From Flavobacteriales bacterium (GTDB lineage: Bacteria; Bacteroidota; Bacteroidia; Flavobacteriales_D; Parvicellaceae): a DNA stretch of 9,666 nt. The stretch spans positions 1-9,666 of the forward strand of contig JALTUD010000015.1 in assembly GCA_027047735.1 (NCBI GenBank). Reading direction: 5' to 3'. The notes below the pieces were generated by a model. The model did no database searches. It was not told the origin of the DNA and saw nothing but the letters and a program-made list of their open reading frames with translations. The translations under genes were made by a program, and so were the position numbers. How positions within the stretch are numbered: position 1 is the stretch's first letter; the number at the start of each line of letters is the position of its first letter. This document shows, piece after piece, positions 1 to 6,628 of the stretch.

Positions 1-2
1 AG

Positions 3-371
3 GAATCGTCATTTCTGATTACAGATACGGTTAATCTTACGGGATTGGTTGAGTTAATGGGAGGGAAAACAGAAAAGATGGTAAAGTACATCGATTTATT
101 TCTAAAAAATGTACCACCTGATTTTGAACAATTAAAAGAAGAGGTTAATAAAGAAGAGTGGGAGGCTGTCGCAAAGACAGCTCATAAAATAAAGGGGAAT
201 GTTGGATACATGGGGATTGAAAAAGCAAAAAATATGTTAATTACTCTCGAAAAAATCAAATTGGATGTTGCAATATTGGATAGAAATACCGATATTGTGA
301 ACCGATTGGAAGAAGTGTTGAATATTGCGTATTCCGATTTAGAGAAAATAAAAAATCAAATAATTAGCTGA
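3..371 (+). CDS. HPt (histidine phosphotransfer) domain, C-terminal end of a signalling protein; 5' end outside window
   Basis: This is the last part of a phosphorelay protein. The frame is open to the left edge of the window, so the true start lies upstream. A TTG at 45 and ATGs further in are not good starts, because conserved HPt sequence (ITDTVNLTGLVELMGG) already precedes or spans them. The phospho-accepting histidine is in TAHKIKGN, with the His codon at 183-185, followed by the usual glycine (GYMG). The rest is amphipathic helix, as expected for a four-helix HPt bundle. In Bacteroidota such domains usually end large hybrid sensor kinases, so I infer this is the tail of a hybrid histidine kinase. 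A stand-alone HPt protein remains possible. The stop codon is separated by one base from the next gene, a LytTR regulator that is the likely phosphate acceptor. Confidence 0.85.
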   Translation, partial: ESSFLITDTVNLTGLVELMGGKTEKMVKYIDLFLKNVPPDFEQLKEEVNKEEWEAVAKTAHKIKGNVGYMGIEKAKNMLITLEKIKLDVAILDRNTDIVNRLEEVLNIAYSDLEKIKNQIIS

Positions 372-372
372 A

Positions 373-1062
373 ATGAGAACTATTGTAGTGGATGACGACG
401 ATTTGTCGAGAAGTGTGATAGAAGACTTGATTGCGGAGACTTCGGATATAGAACTTATAAAATCTTGTAGCGATGCGGTAGATGCATTCAAAACGATAAA
501 AGAAGAACATATTGATCTTGTGTTTTTGGATATCGAGATGCCAAAAATGGATGGAATGGAAATGATACGCTCGCTAAACCCTTTACCTCAAATTATTTTG
601 GTTACTTCTCACCCCGAGTACGCGTTGGAGTCTTACGAATATAACGTTACCGATTTTATCCAAAAGCCGATTACTTTACCTCGTTTCTTGAAAGCCGTGG
701 AAAAGGCAAAATCGAGATTTGAAGACAATAGAGCGGATATAAGTACTAAAGACAAAACCATCTTTATCAAAACAGACTCTAAATTGGTTCAAATCAATAC
801 GGAAGATATTCTTTGGATTGAGGCGTTGGGAAATTATATGAGAATCTTTACCAAAGACGATAAATTTACGATTTTAAGTACAATGAAGGATATTATTTCC
901 AAATTGCCGTCCGATCAATTTACCAGAGTTCATCGTTCTTTTATTGTTCGATTGGATAAAATAAAATCCATAGAAGATAACTATATTTTAATAAAAGACA
1001 AGCAAATCAGCATCGGTAAAGCCTACAAAGACGAGTTGAATAAAAAACTGAATCTCTTATAA
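373..1062 (+). CDS. LytTR-family response regulator transcription factor
   Basis: A 229-residue cytoplasmic DNA-binding response regulator. The receiver domain spans about residues 1-115: acidic pocket in VVDDDD (residues 5-10), phospho-acceptor Asp53 in VFLDIEMPKMDG, switch Thr78/Ser79 and the conserved Lys98 in QKPI. A linker leads to a LytTR DNA-binding domain (about 128-229) with the typical motifs FIKTDSKLVQI, IEALGNYMRIF and FTRVHRSFIV. The length matches the LytR/AlgR two-domain class. The ATG at 373 lies one base past the stop of the HPt gene, so the two are almost certainly co-transcribed and translationally coupled, and the HPt histidine is the likely donor to Asp53. No Shine-Dalgarno sequence is seen. 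Target genes cannot be read from the sequence; the following transporter gene is 61 bases away and may or may not share the transcript. Confidence 0.93.
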   Translation: MRTIVVDDDDLSRSVIEDLIAETSDIELIKSCSDAVDAFKTIKEEHIDLVFLDIEMPKMDGMEMIRSLNPLPQIILVTSHPEYALESYEYNVTDFIQKPITLPRFLKAVEKAKSRFEDNRADISTKDKTIFIKTDSKLVQINTEDILWIEALGNYMRIFTKDDKFTILSTMKDIISKLPSDQFTRVHRSFIVRLDKIKSIEDNYILIKDKQISIGKAYKDELNKKLNLL

Positions 1063-1123
1063 ATAAGAAGTTGTCATCTCTTTTGTGAAATCACCAAATA
1101 AATCGCGTTGAAAAAACAACTAA

Positions 1124-3016
1124 ATGGATAGAGATTTCATACTTAAAATAAATCATCTGGTAACAAAATTCAGAAATGGAGATGATTATTTTACGGCGGT
1201 AGATGACATTAGTTTTGAGCTGAAAAAAGGCGAAACAATTGGAATTGTAGGGGAGTCCGGTTCCGGGAAGTCCGTTACGTCGCTTACGGCGATGCGTTTG
1301 TTGAATGATGAACAAGAAAAGGTAAAACGTTCAGGGGAAATTCTATTTAACAACAAGGGAGAATTGCTTAACTTGGCAACGCTGGATGAGGTAGAGATGC
1401 GAAAAATCAGAGGAAATGAAATTGCCATGATTTTTCAAGAACCGATGACCTCTTTAAATCCGGTTTACACCTGTGGAAATCAAGTAGCAGAAGCCATATT
1501 GTTGCATCAACAGCAATTGGTTAAACAGACTAAAATTGAACGAATCGTTGATGTTGTGCAAACATCAATTACAGAGCAGTTCCGGAAGATAGCAAACCTT
1601 ATAACCTTTGGTAAAATACCCTCGTTACGAAATAAACGTTTACCGAAAAAAGAAAAAGAAGCCAAAGAAAAAACGATAGCTTTATTCAAAAAAGTTCAGT
1701 TACCCCGTCCCGAAAATATTTATGACAGTTATCCGCATCAATTGTCCGGCGGGCAGAAACAACGCGTAATGATAGCTATGGCTTTGTCTTGCAATCCCTC
1801 AATTCTGATAGCGGATGAACCGACAACAGCTCTCGATGTAACCGTGCAAAAGACCATTTTGCAATTGATGAAAGAGTTGCAAAAGGAGTTCAATATGGGA
1901 ATTTTGTTTATTACACATGATTTAGGTGTTATAGCAGAATTGGCAGACAAAGTCCTTGTGATGCACAAAGGGAAGATTGTAGAAAGCGGAACGGTACAAG
2001 ATATTTTCACCAAGGCACAGCACCCTTACACAAAAGGATTATTGGCTTGTCGCCCGCCTCTCGATTTAAAATTACGAAAGCTACCAACCGGTGATATCTT
2101 TATTCACAATGAACAGGGAAAAATGACCGCCACTTCAAAGAAAGTGCAAGAGGTTATTCACGATTTAATCCTTTCGCCCGAAGAAATCAAAAAGAAACAA
2201 GAAAAAATCTACCAAGGGAACCCATTGTTAACGGTCAAAAATTTAAAAACATATTTCCCTGCGGAAAAAACAGTTTTAGGAAAACCCAAACAATGGGTAA
2301 AAGCCGTAGATGATGTTTCATTTGAGATTTACAAAGGAGAAACATTAGGCTTGGTAGGAGAGTCGGGATGCGGAAAAACAACACTCGGAAGAACACTCTT
2401 AAAATTGGTAGAGCCCACCGCCGGAGAAATCATCTACAAGGGGCAGATAATATCCAACTACACCAACAAACAAATGCGAGGGTTAAGAAAGCAAATGCAA
2501 ATCGTATTTCAAGACCCGTATTCCTCATTAAACCCCAAAATAACCATAGGCGAAGCTATTGCCGAACCCCTTTTGGTGCACGGCGTTTACAAAACAGAAG
2601 CAGAAGCACGAAAAGAAGTCAAAGAATTATTGGAAAGAGTAGGGCTAAAAGCCACGCACTACAACCGTTATCCGCACGAATTTTCCGGAGGGCAACGACA
2701 ACGAATTTGCATCGCTCGTTCTATCGTGCTCAAGCCCGACTTTATCGTTTGCGATGAGTCGGTTTCAGCTCTGGACGTGTCTGTACAGGCAGAGGTCTTA
2801 AATCTCTTAAATAAGATAAAAGACGAATATAACCTTACCTATCTTTTTATATCGCACGACTTGTCGGTAGTTAATTTTATGAGCGACAGAATAATGGTGA
2901 TGAACCAAGGTAAAATAGAAGAAATCGGCTTGACGGAGCAAGTTTATCATCATCCGCAATCAACCTATACACAACAGCTGATAGATGCTATTCCCAAAGG
3001 AATCGTAGCAACCTAA
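1124..3016 (+). CDS. Fused double-ATPase subunit of a dipeptide/oligopeptide ABC transporter (DppD-DppF type)
   Basis: A 630-residue cytoplasmic ATPase that would power uptake of peptides, or of a related solute such as glutathione or nickel chelates. It carries two complete nucleotide-binding domains. Domain 1: Walker A GESGSGKS (43-50), Q-loop Gln105, signature LSGGQ (207-211), Walker B ILIADE (227-232), H-loop His265, then the oligopeptide-family tail HPYTKGLL (300-307). Domain 2: Walker A GESGCGKT (412-419), Gln463, signature FSGGQ (520-524), Walker B ending DE (544-545), His578, and tail HPQSTYTQQL. Both sites look catalytically intact. Domain 1 has an extra basic and helical segment between the Q-loop and the signature (roughly residues 132-178), longer than in typical DppD. 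In domain 2 the usual DEP after Walker B is DES. No permease or binding-protein gene is next to it, so the partners must be encoded elsewhere. The rdgB gene follows after 10 bases. The ATG at 1124 is the first start that fits the domain boundary. Confidence 0.92.
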   Translation: MDRDFILKINHLVTKFRNGDDYFTAVDDISFELKKGETIGIVGESGSGKSVTSLTAMRLLNDEQEKVKRSGEILFNNKGELLNLATLDEVEMRKIRGNEIAMIFQEPMTSLNPVYTCGNQVAEAILLHQQQLVKQTKIERIVDVVQTSITEQFRKIANLITFGKIPSLRNKRLPKKEKEAKEKTIALFKKVQLPRPENIYDSYPHQLSGGQKQRVMIAMALSCNPSILIADEPTTALDVTVQKTILQLMKELQKEFNMGILFITHDLGVIAELADKVLVMHKGKIVESGTVQDIFTKAQHPYTKGLLACRPPLDLKLRKLPTGDIFIHNEQGKMTATSKKVQEVIHDLILSPEEIKKKQEKIYQGNPLLTVKNLKTYFPAEKTVLGKPKQWVKAVDDVSFEIYKGETLGLVGESGCGKTTLGRTLLKLVEPTAGEIIYKGQIISNYTNKQMRGLRKQMQIVFQDPYSSLNPKITIGEAIAEPLLVHGVYKTEAEARKEVKELLERVGLKATHYNRYPHEFSGGQRQRICIARSIVLKPDFIVCDESVSALDVSVQAEVLNLLNKIKDEYNLTYLFISHDLSVVNFMSDRIMVMNQGKIEEIGLTEQVYHHPQSTYTQQLIDAIPKGIVAT

Positions 3017-3026
3017 AACCATAAAA

Positions 3027-3605
3027 ATGAAACTAGTTTTCGCCACCAATAACCCAAACAAAGTAAAGGAAATAAAAGCCTTGCTTGGAGAATCTTTTGA
3101 GATATTATCCCTTTCCGATATCGGATGTACGGAAGAAATACCCGAAACTCAAAACACATTAGAAGGAAACGCCCTGCAAAAAGCACGCTACATCAAAGAA
3201 AAGTACGGATATAACTGTTTTGCCGACGACACGGGCTTACTGGTAGAGGCACTCAACGGCGAGCCGGGGGTGTATAGTGCGCGGTATGCAGGCGAACAAA
3301 AAAATGCCAAAGACAATATCCAAAAGCTACTGCAAAAATTAGCAGACGAAAACAACCGCAAAGCCTATTTTCAAACCTCAATAGCGTTGATACTCGACAG
3401 TGAAGAAACTCTTTTTAACGGCGTAGTAAACGGAGAAATAACACACCAAGAATCCGGAGCAGAAGGCTTTGGTTACGACCCTGTTTTTCAGCCCGAAGGA
3501 AAAAATACAACCTTCGCAGAAATGAGTTTGCAAGAAAAAAATAAAATCAGTCATCGAGGACGTGCTTTTGCCAAAATGATAGCCTACTTAGAAAATAAGA
3601 AGTAA
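3027..3605 (+). CDS. rdgB: XTP/dITP diphosphatase (RdgB/HAM1 family)
   Basis: A 192-residue cytoplasmic house-cleaning pyrophosphatase that hydrolyses non-canonical purine nucleotides (XTP, dITP, ITP) to monophosphates so they are not built into DNA or RNA. The whole family pattern is visible: the N-terminal nucleotide site ATNNPNKVKEI (6-16), ENTLEGNA-like TQNTLEGNAL (41-50), the metal and catalytic motif FADDTGL (65-71, Asp67/Asp68), the GVYSARYAG block (81-89), the base-recognition motif GFGYDPVF (147-154) and the closing ISHRGRA (174-180). Length is normal and nothing is missing. The start is 10 bases after the ABC ATPase stop, so the two probably share a transcript, though the functions are unrelated. 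The foldback repeat begins only about 9 bases after its stop codon. Confidence 0.96.
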   Translation: MKLVFATNNPNKVKEIKALLGESFEILSLSDIGCTEEIPETQNTLEGNALQKARYIKEKYGYNCFADDTGLLVEALNGEPGVYSARYAGEQKNAKDNIQKLLQKLADENNRKAYFQTSIALILDSEETLFNGVVNGEITHQESGAEGFGYDPVFQPEGKNTTFAEMSLQEKNKISHRGRAFAKMIAYLENKK

Positions 3606-3613
3606 GGTAATGA

Positions 3614-3919
3614 TTTGGGCGTTCCCCCAATTTACAAAACAAACATATCGCTTTCGCGAAACGTTTGTTTTGCAAATTGGGGTCGGGCTATCCACTATAT
3701 CTTTTGGTTTGCATAAAGCAAACAAACCAAAAGGATGCCGTTCCTATCCCTAACGCGAGTAAAATCGGCGGATAGAAAGTGAATTTTTGGTTTCTTAGAC
3801 AATGAAGAAAAATTTTGCATAGCACCAGCTATGGAAAATTTTTATAAAGACGGATAAGGAATCAAAAAACGCTTTATATCGTCTATTTTGCTCGTGTTAG
3901 GGATACAATCCCTAACGCG
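3614..3919 (+). repeat. Complex foldback repeat, copy 1 (two short hairpins plus a 161-nt hairpin)
   Basis: The element starts with TTTGGGCGTTCCCC just after rdgB. Hairpin I has 27-nt arms at 3625-3651 and 3656-3682 (24 of 27 paired, loop TTTC). A fixed linker TCGGGCTATCCACTATAT follows, then hairpin II with perfect 11-bp arms CTTTTGGTTTG (3701-3711) and CAAACCAAAAG (3723-3733). After GGATGCCGTTCC comes hairpin III (3745-3905): the left arm opens TATCCCTAACGCGAG, the right arm closes CTCGTGTTAGGGATA, and the tip is CATAGC-ACCA-GCTATG (3818-3833). The right end can also form a local hairpin GTTAGGGAT-ACA-ATCCCTAAC. There is no open reading frame with protein-like content. A second, larger copy lies at 8462-8981 on the same strand. 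Its linkers are identical and its arms have diverged with pairing kept. Function is unknown; it could be a transposable foldback element, a structured RNA, or both. Confidence 0.85.
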
Positions 3920-4199
3920 TGTGAAATGAAAAGAATTGATTTTACTTATAGCTTAACACTAAACAACTTCTCATTACTGCCGTAGGCGCTAAACAAGCTA
4001 AAAAAAAGAAAGGAAAGCTACCGATGAAAGAAACGAGAGGGAGGAACGACTGAAAGTGTAGTGAATACAACTTTTCCTGTGGGGGATTCCTTTTGGTTGT
4101 TTCAAGGTGTAACAATCTTCGTTCGCTTAATTATATGTGTGTCAGTAGTTCCCCTTATAAGGGACAGCTTTTTCTATTTTGGGAGTGGAGAGAGCAGGG
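3920..4199. other. Gene-free stretch between convergent genes
   Basis: Together with the preceding repeat this fills the space between rdgB (plus) and the small membrane protein gene (minus). I see no gene here. A purine-rich plus-strand tract (about 4000-4050) gives a short lysine-rich open frame without a start, not strong enough to call. The palindrome CCCTTATAAGGG near 4154-4165 lies downstream of the minus-strand gene. It could help end that transcript, but it has no T-run after it. Confidence 0.5.
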
Positions 4200-4643
4200 C
4201 TATTTGATAAAATCAATAAGCTTTACTCTAAGGATCTGAGCCTCTACATTAAATAGATAAATAATAATTAAATAAGGAACTAAAAGCATAAAAACAGAAA
4301 GAATATCCAATGAGAATAGAGGTATTTGAAAAAGAAAAAATAACACCAAAGCAATGTTTACTTTTTTATGAAAATGGATTTTTATTTTTACTCGCAACTT
4401 ATCCTTTTCTTCGTGAAGACTACATGAAAGTATTGGTAAAAACGCAGAATAACCTGTGATCAAACTTCTTCTAAACTTACACCCATCCGTACTTAACAAA
4501 CCTTCATAACCATGTTTATATTTAGATTTCGTAACTGATAGAGATTTTAAAATATTAACAGAACTACTAAACCTCTCTAAGATACACTTTTTTTTGTGTA
4601 CTGTTTCCATCTCGTAAGATAAATATGGAAATAATTTAAACAT
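4200..4643 (-). CDS. Small membrane protein of an uncharacterised Flavobacteriia family, following the RHS remnant
   Basis: A 147-residue protein without an assigned function. It opens MFKLFPYLSYEMET, then has a soluble part with the pattern YEGLL..DGCKFRRSLITGYSAFLPIL (about residues 46-71). It ends with two hydrophobic segments (about 95-112 and 113-131) that should form a membrane hairpin. The FKI-R-I-Y-SFLPI-type core resembles small orphan proteins I associate with flavobacterial RHS loci; this is recall, not a search result. The ATG at 4643 lies two bases beyond the stop of the RHS remnant, so the two were probably one operon. By position it could be an immunity or accessory protein for the RHS tip, but nothing in the sequence proves that. 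Unlike its neighbour, its frame is intact. Confidence 0.7.
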   Translation of the reverse strand: MFKLFPYLSYEMETVHKKKCILERFSSSVNILKSLSVTKSKYKHGYEGLLSTDGCKFRRSLITGYSAFLPILSCSLHEEKDKLRVKIKIHFHKKVNIALVLFFLFQIPLFSLDILSVFMLLVPYLIIIYLFNVEAQILRVKLIDFIK

Positions 4644-4645
4644 TG

Positions 4646-5642
4646 CTAATCCTCTGTAATTTCGTTTTTAGTTTCAACTAACTTAGTTTTTTGAGTTTGG
4701 AGATTTAATCTTGTTTCTGAAATTTCATTCAGCCTATTAAGATAATCCAAAGTTGCACCAGCATAAAGAGCCCTCTTTTCAATTAAAGCACTTCTCTTTT
4801 CTGCGGTTAAATTTTTATTTTCAAGTTGCTTGTTTATATCACTTCTAGCGTTTCCTAATCTTTGCAATCCTTCATTTATAAGACTTATCTCTTCGTCAAA
4901 CGAACTTAACTAAGTATCTATGTATGATATAACCTTATCAATTAAACCGACCATACTTGTAAAATCCTGAGAAGGTTTATTACTTGGGCTTATGGTAGTA
5001 TTTGTCGTGTAGGTAGCTCCTGCACAAGGCAAAATCCCTGCTCCAAAACCGATTCCAAAAATTACCTCCTTTACCATTAGATGTCATTGCTAAAGAAGTT
5101 GATTCAACCAAACCTTCGCCTGCAGAAAAACTTGTAAGTGTACCACCTCCTGCCAAATCTTGTGCTGATGCATCATGATAATAGCCAACAACACCTTCAA
5201 GTGTCAACGAAACATTGGTTTCTACACCATTACCTGTTGTTGTATATGAATAAATTTGCAATTTAGGTTTTGAAAAATCAAAAATATACCCCCTCTCAAC
5301 AAAAGCACTTCCTCCAAAACTAGTAGTAAACGAAACACTTAATGTTACAACCTCCAAATCTTCTAATTCAATGGCATCGATTACTCGATTCTCACTAAAA
5401 GCATAAACAGAATTATGAGGATACTTTCTAAACAACGGGTCAACCGCAAAGAACCTCCCCAACCTAGGGTCGTGCATTCTAAACTTGTAGTTTATGCTGT
5501 TTCCTTCGCCTTTGATTTCATCATCTTTTTCGTGATTTCCAAACCCATATCGGTAACTCTCCACACTCCCAAATCTTCCTCCCATAGCCATCCCAAAATG
5601 GTAATAGTCAGTGTAACCAACGAAGTACGGGGTAGTCTTCAC
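4646..5642 (-). pseudogene. C-terminal remnant of an RHS-repeat protein, broken by a frameshift and an in-frame stop
   Basis: RHS proteins are large secreted or surface proteins whose conserved shell ends in DPxGxxxxxDP and is followed by a variable effector tip. Here only the end is left. From a GTG at 5642 the first frame reads YTDYYHFGMAMGGRFG, YRYGFGNHEKDDEIKGEGNS and the core HDPRLGRFFAVDPLFRKYPH (residues 57-76). A glycine- and threonine-rich domain follows (about 100-195), with YTTTGNGVETN and DLAGGG. At an A5 tract on the plus strand (5057-5061) this frame is lost. Removing one base restores NFGIGFGAGILPCAGATYTT and leads on to MVGLIDKVISYIDT, which meets TAG at 4910-4912. The same frame then continues through LSSFDEEISLINEGLQRLGN into a charged helical segment ending at 4646. 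The N-terminal shell (usually over 1000 residues) is absent. The GTG is three bases past the stop of the upstream FKBP gene, so it is probably not a native start. A less likely reading is that the helical stretch after TAG is a separate small gene starting at TTG 4867. Confidence 0.82.
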
Positions 5643-5645
5643 TTA

Positions 5646-6614
5646 CTATTTTTTCGGTTCGTTTTGGCTTGGAATATCTAACAATTCAACATCAAAAATC
5701 AAAGTTGAATAAGCCGGTATTTTCGGGCTGGGCGATTGTTCTCCATATGCTAAGTTGTAAGGAATATACAATCTCCATTTTGAACCGACAGGCATCAATT
5801 GAAGACCCTCTGTCCAACCTTTAATCACTTGGCTTAGCGGAAATTCAATCGGTTCACCTCTATCCACCGAACTATCAAAAACAGTTCCGTCAATCAACGT
5901 TCCGTGGTAATGTACTTTTACCTTGTCGTTAATAGTCGGTTTAGGACCATTTCCTTCTTTTAAAATCTCATACTCCAAACCACTTGGTAAAGTAGTTACT
6001 TCCGGTCTTTTACCGTTTTCTTCCAAAAACTTTTTCCCTTCTTCAATTCTAGGAGCAGCTGCTAATTTGTCTTGTTCAGCTTGCTTTTTTTGTTGCTCCA
6101 TCATAAAGTTTTGCAAAACCTCAAGCGACTTGTTCCCGTCCAATACCGGATGACCTTGAGCAAAATCTTCAAAACCTTTCGCTAATAAATCCCCTTCAAG
6201 ACCTTCAACTCCTTGTTGTTTAAATGATTCCGAAATGTTTACTCCCAAAGCATAACTTACGGAATCCAACAAACTTTGTCTATAATCACCGGCAACAGCA
6301 GTCGTGTCCATCATTTTTATTTGATGTCCCCTCAGAAAGTTTTGAATAATATCCAAGGCTGATTTAGGCTCAATCTTAGTAGAACCGTTCAAATAGTCGT
6401 TAAACCCTTTTCCCATTTCTTCGGCTTTGATGTTCGCAATTTTTTGCTTTACAAAACCATCCGAAATATTAACTCCCAAAGCATAACTCAAAGAGTCCGC
6501 ATTCGTTTTTAATTCTACCTGAGCACCGTTCGCGTTTTCGTGCCCTTTTTTGTCGTTGTTACAACTTACAATCGAAAGAGCAATCGCTCCACCGATAATC
6601 CAATTTAATCTCAT
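5646..6614 (-). CDS. FKBP-type peptidyl-prolyl isomerase, lipoprotein with duplicated N-terminal domain
   Basis: A 322-residue envelope isomerase that should speed proline cis-trans isomerisation in secreted or outer-membrane proteins. The N-terminus has a lipoprotein signal with lipobox IVSC (Cys18), followed by NNDKKG. Two copies of the FKBP N-terminal helical (dimerisation-type) domain follow: TNADSLSYALGVNIS (37-51) and LDSVSYALGVNISESF (116-131), each with an AKGF/GKGF motif downstream. A charged helix (about 172-200) leads to the FKBP catalytic domain (about 208-314), which keeps the key pocket residues Tyr236, Phe246-Asp247, Phe258, Val263-Ile264, Trp267, Tyr290 and Phe307. The gene follows its single-domain paralogue by 14 bases and is clearly the second gene of that operon. 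The shared stretches, such as FLEENGKRPEV and SSV-RG, are near identical, pointing to tandem duplication with later gain of the extra N-terminal domain. Confidence 0.94.
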   Translation of the reverse strand: MRLNWIIGGAIALSIVSCNNDKKGHENANGAQVELKTNADSLSYALGVNISDGFVKQKIANIKAEEMGKGFNDYLNGSTKIEPKSALDIIQNFLRGHQIKMMDTTAVAGDYRQSLLDSVSYALGVNISESFKQQGVEGLEGDLLAKGFEDFAQGHPVLDGNKSLEVLQNFMMEQQKKQAEQDKLAAAPRIEEGKKFLEENGKRPEVTTLPSGLEYEILKEGNGPKPTINDKVKVHYHGTLIDGTVFDSSVDRGEPIEFPLSQVIKGWTEGLQLMPVGSKWRLYIPYNLAYGEQSPSPKIPAYSTLIFDVELLDIPSQNEPKK

Positions 6615-6628
6615 CTTTTTGGTTATGC

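Noticed and set aside
2368..2757. 129-codon open frame inside the second ATPase domain
   Set aside because: Out-of-frame shadow, very rich in Arg/Asn, and overlapping an intact conserved domain.
3625..3682. Hairpin I of the repeat as a simple terminator of rdgB
   Set aside because: No T-run follows (TCGGG does), and the same hairpin occurs in copy 2 upstream of a gene, so termination is not its defining role.
3960..4053. Lysine-rich plus-strand frame (AKQAKKKKGKLPMKETRGRND) that could be the end of a lost gene
   Set aside because: About 30 codons after a stop, no start and no recognisable homology; purine-rich DNA gives such frames by chance.
4154..4165. Palindrome CCCTTATAAGGG as a terminator
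   Set aside because: Short stem and no T-run in either direction; position alone is too weak to call.
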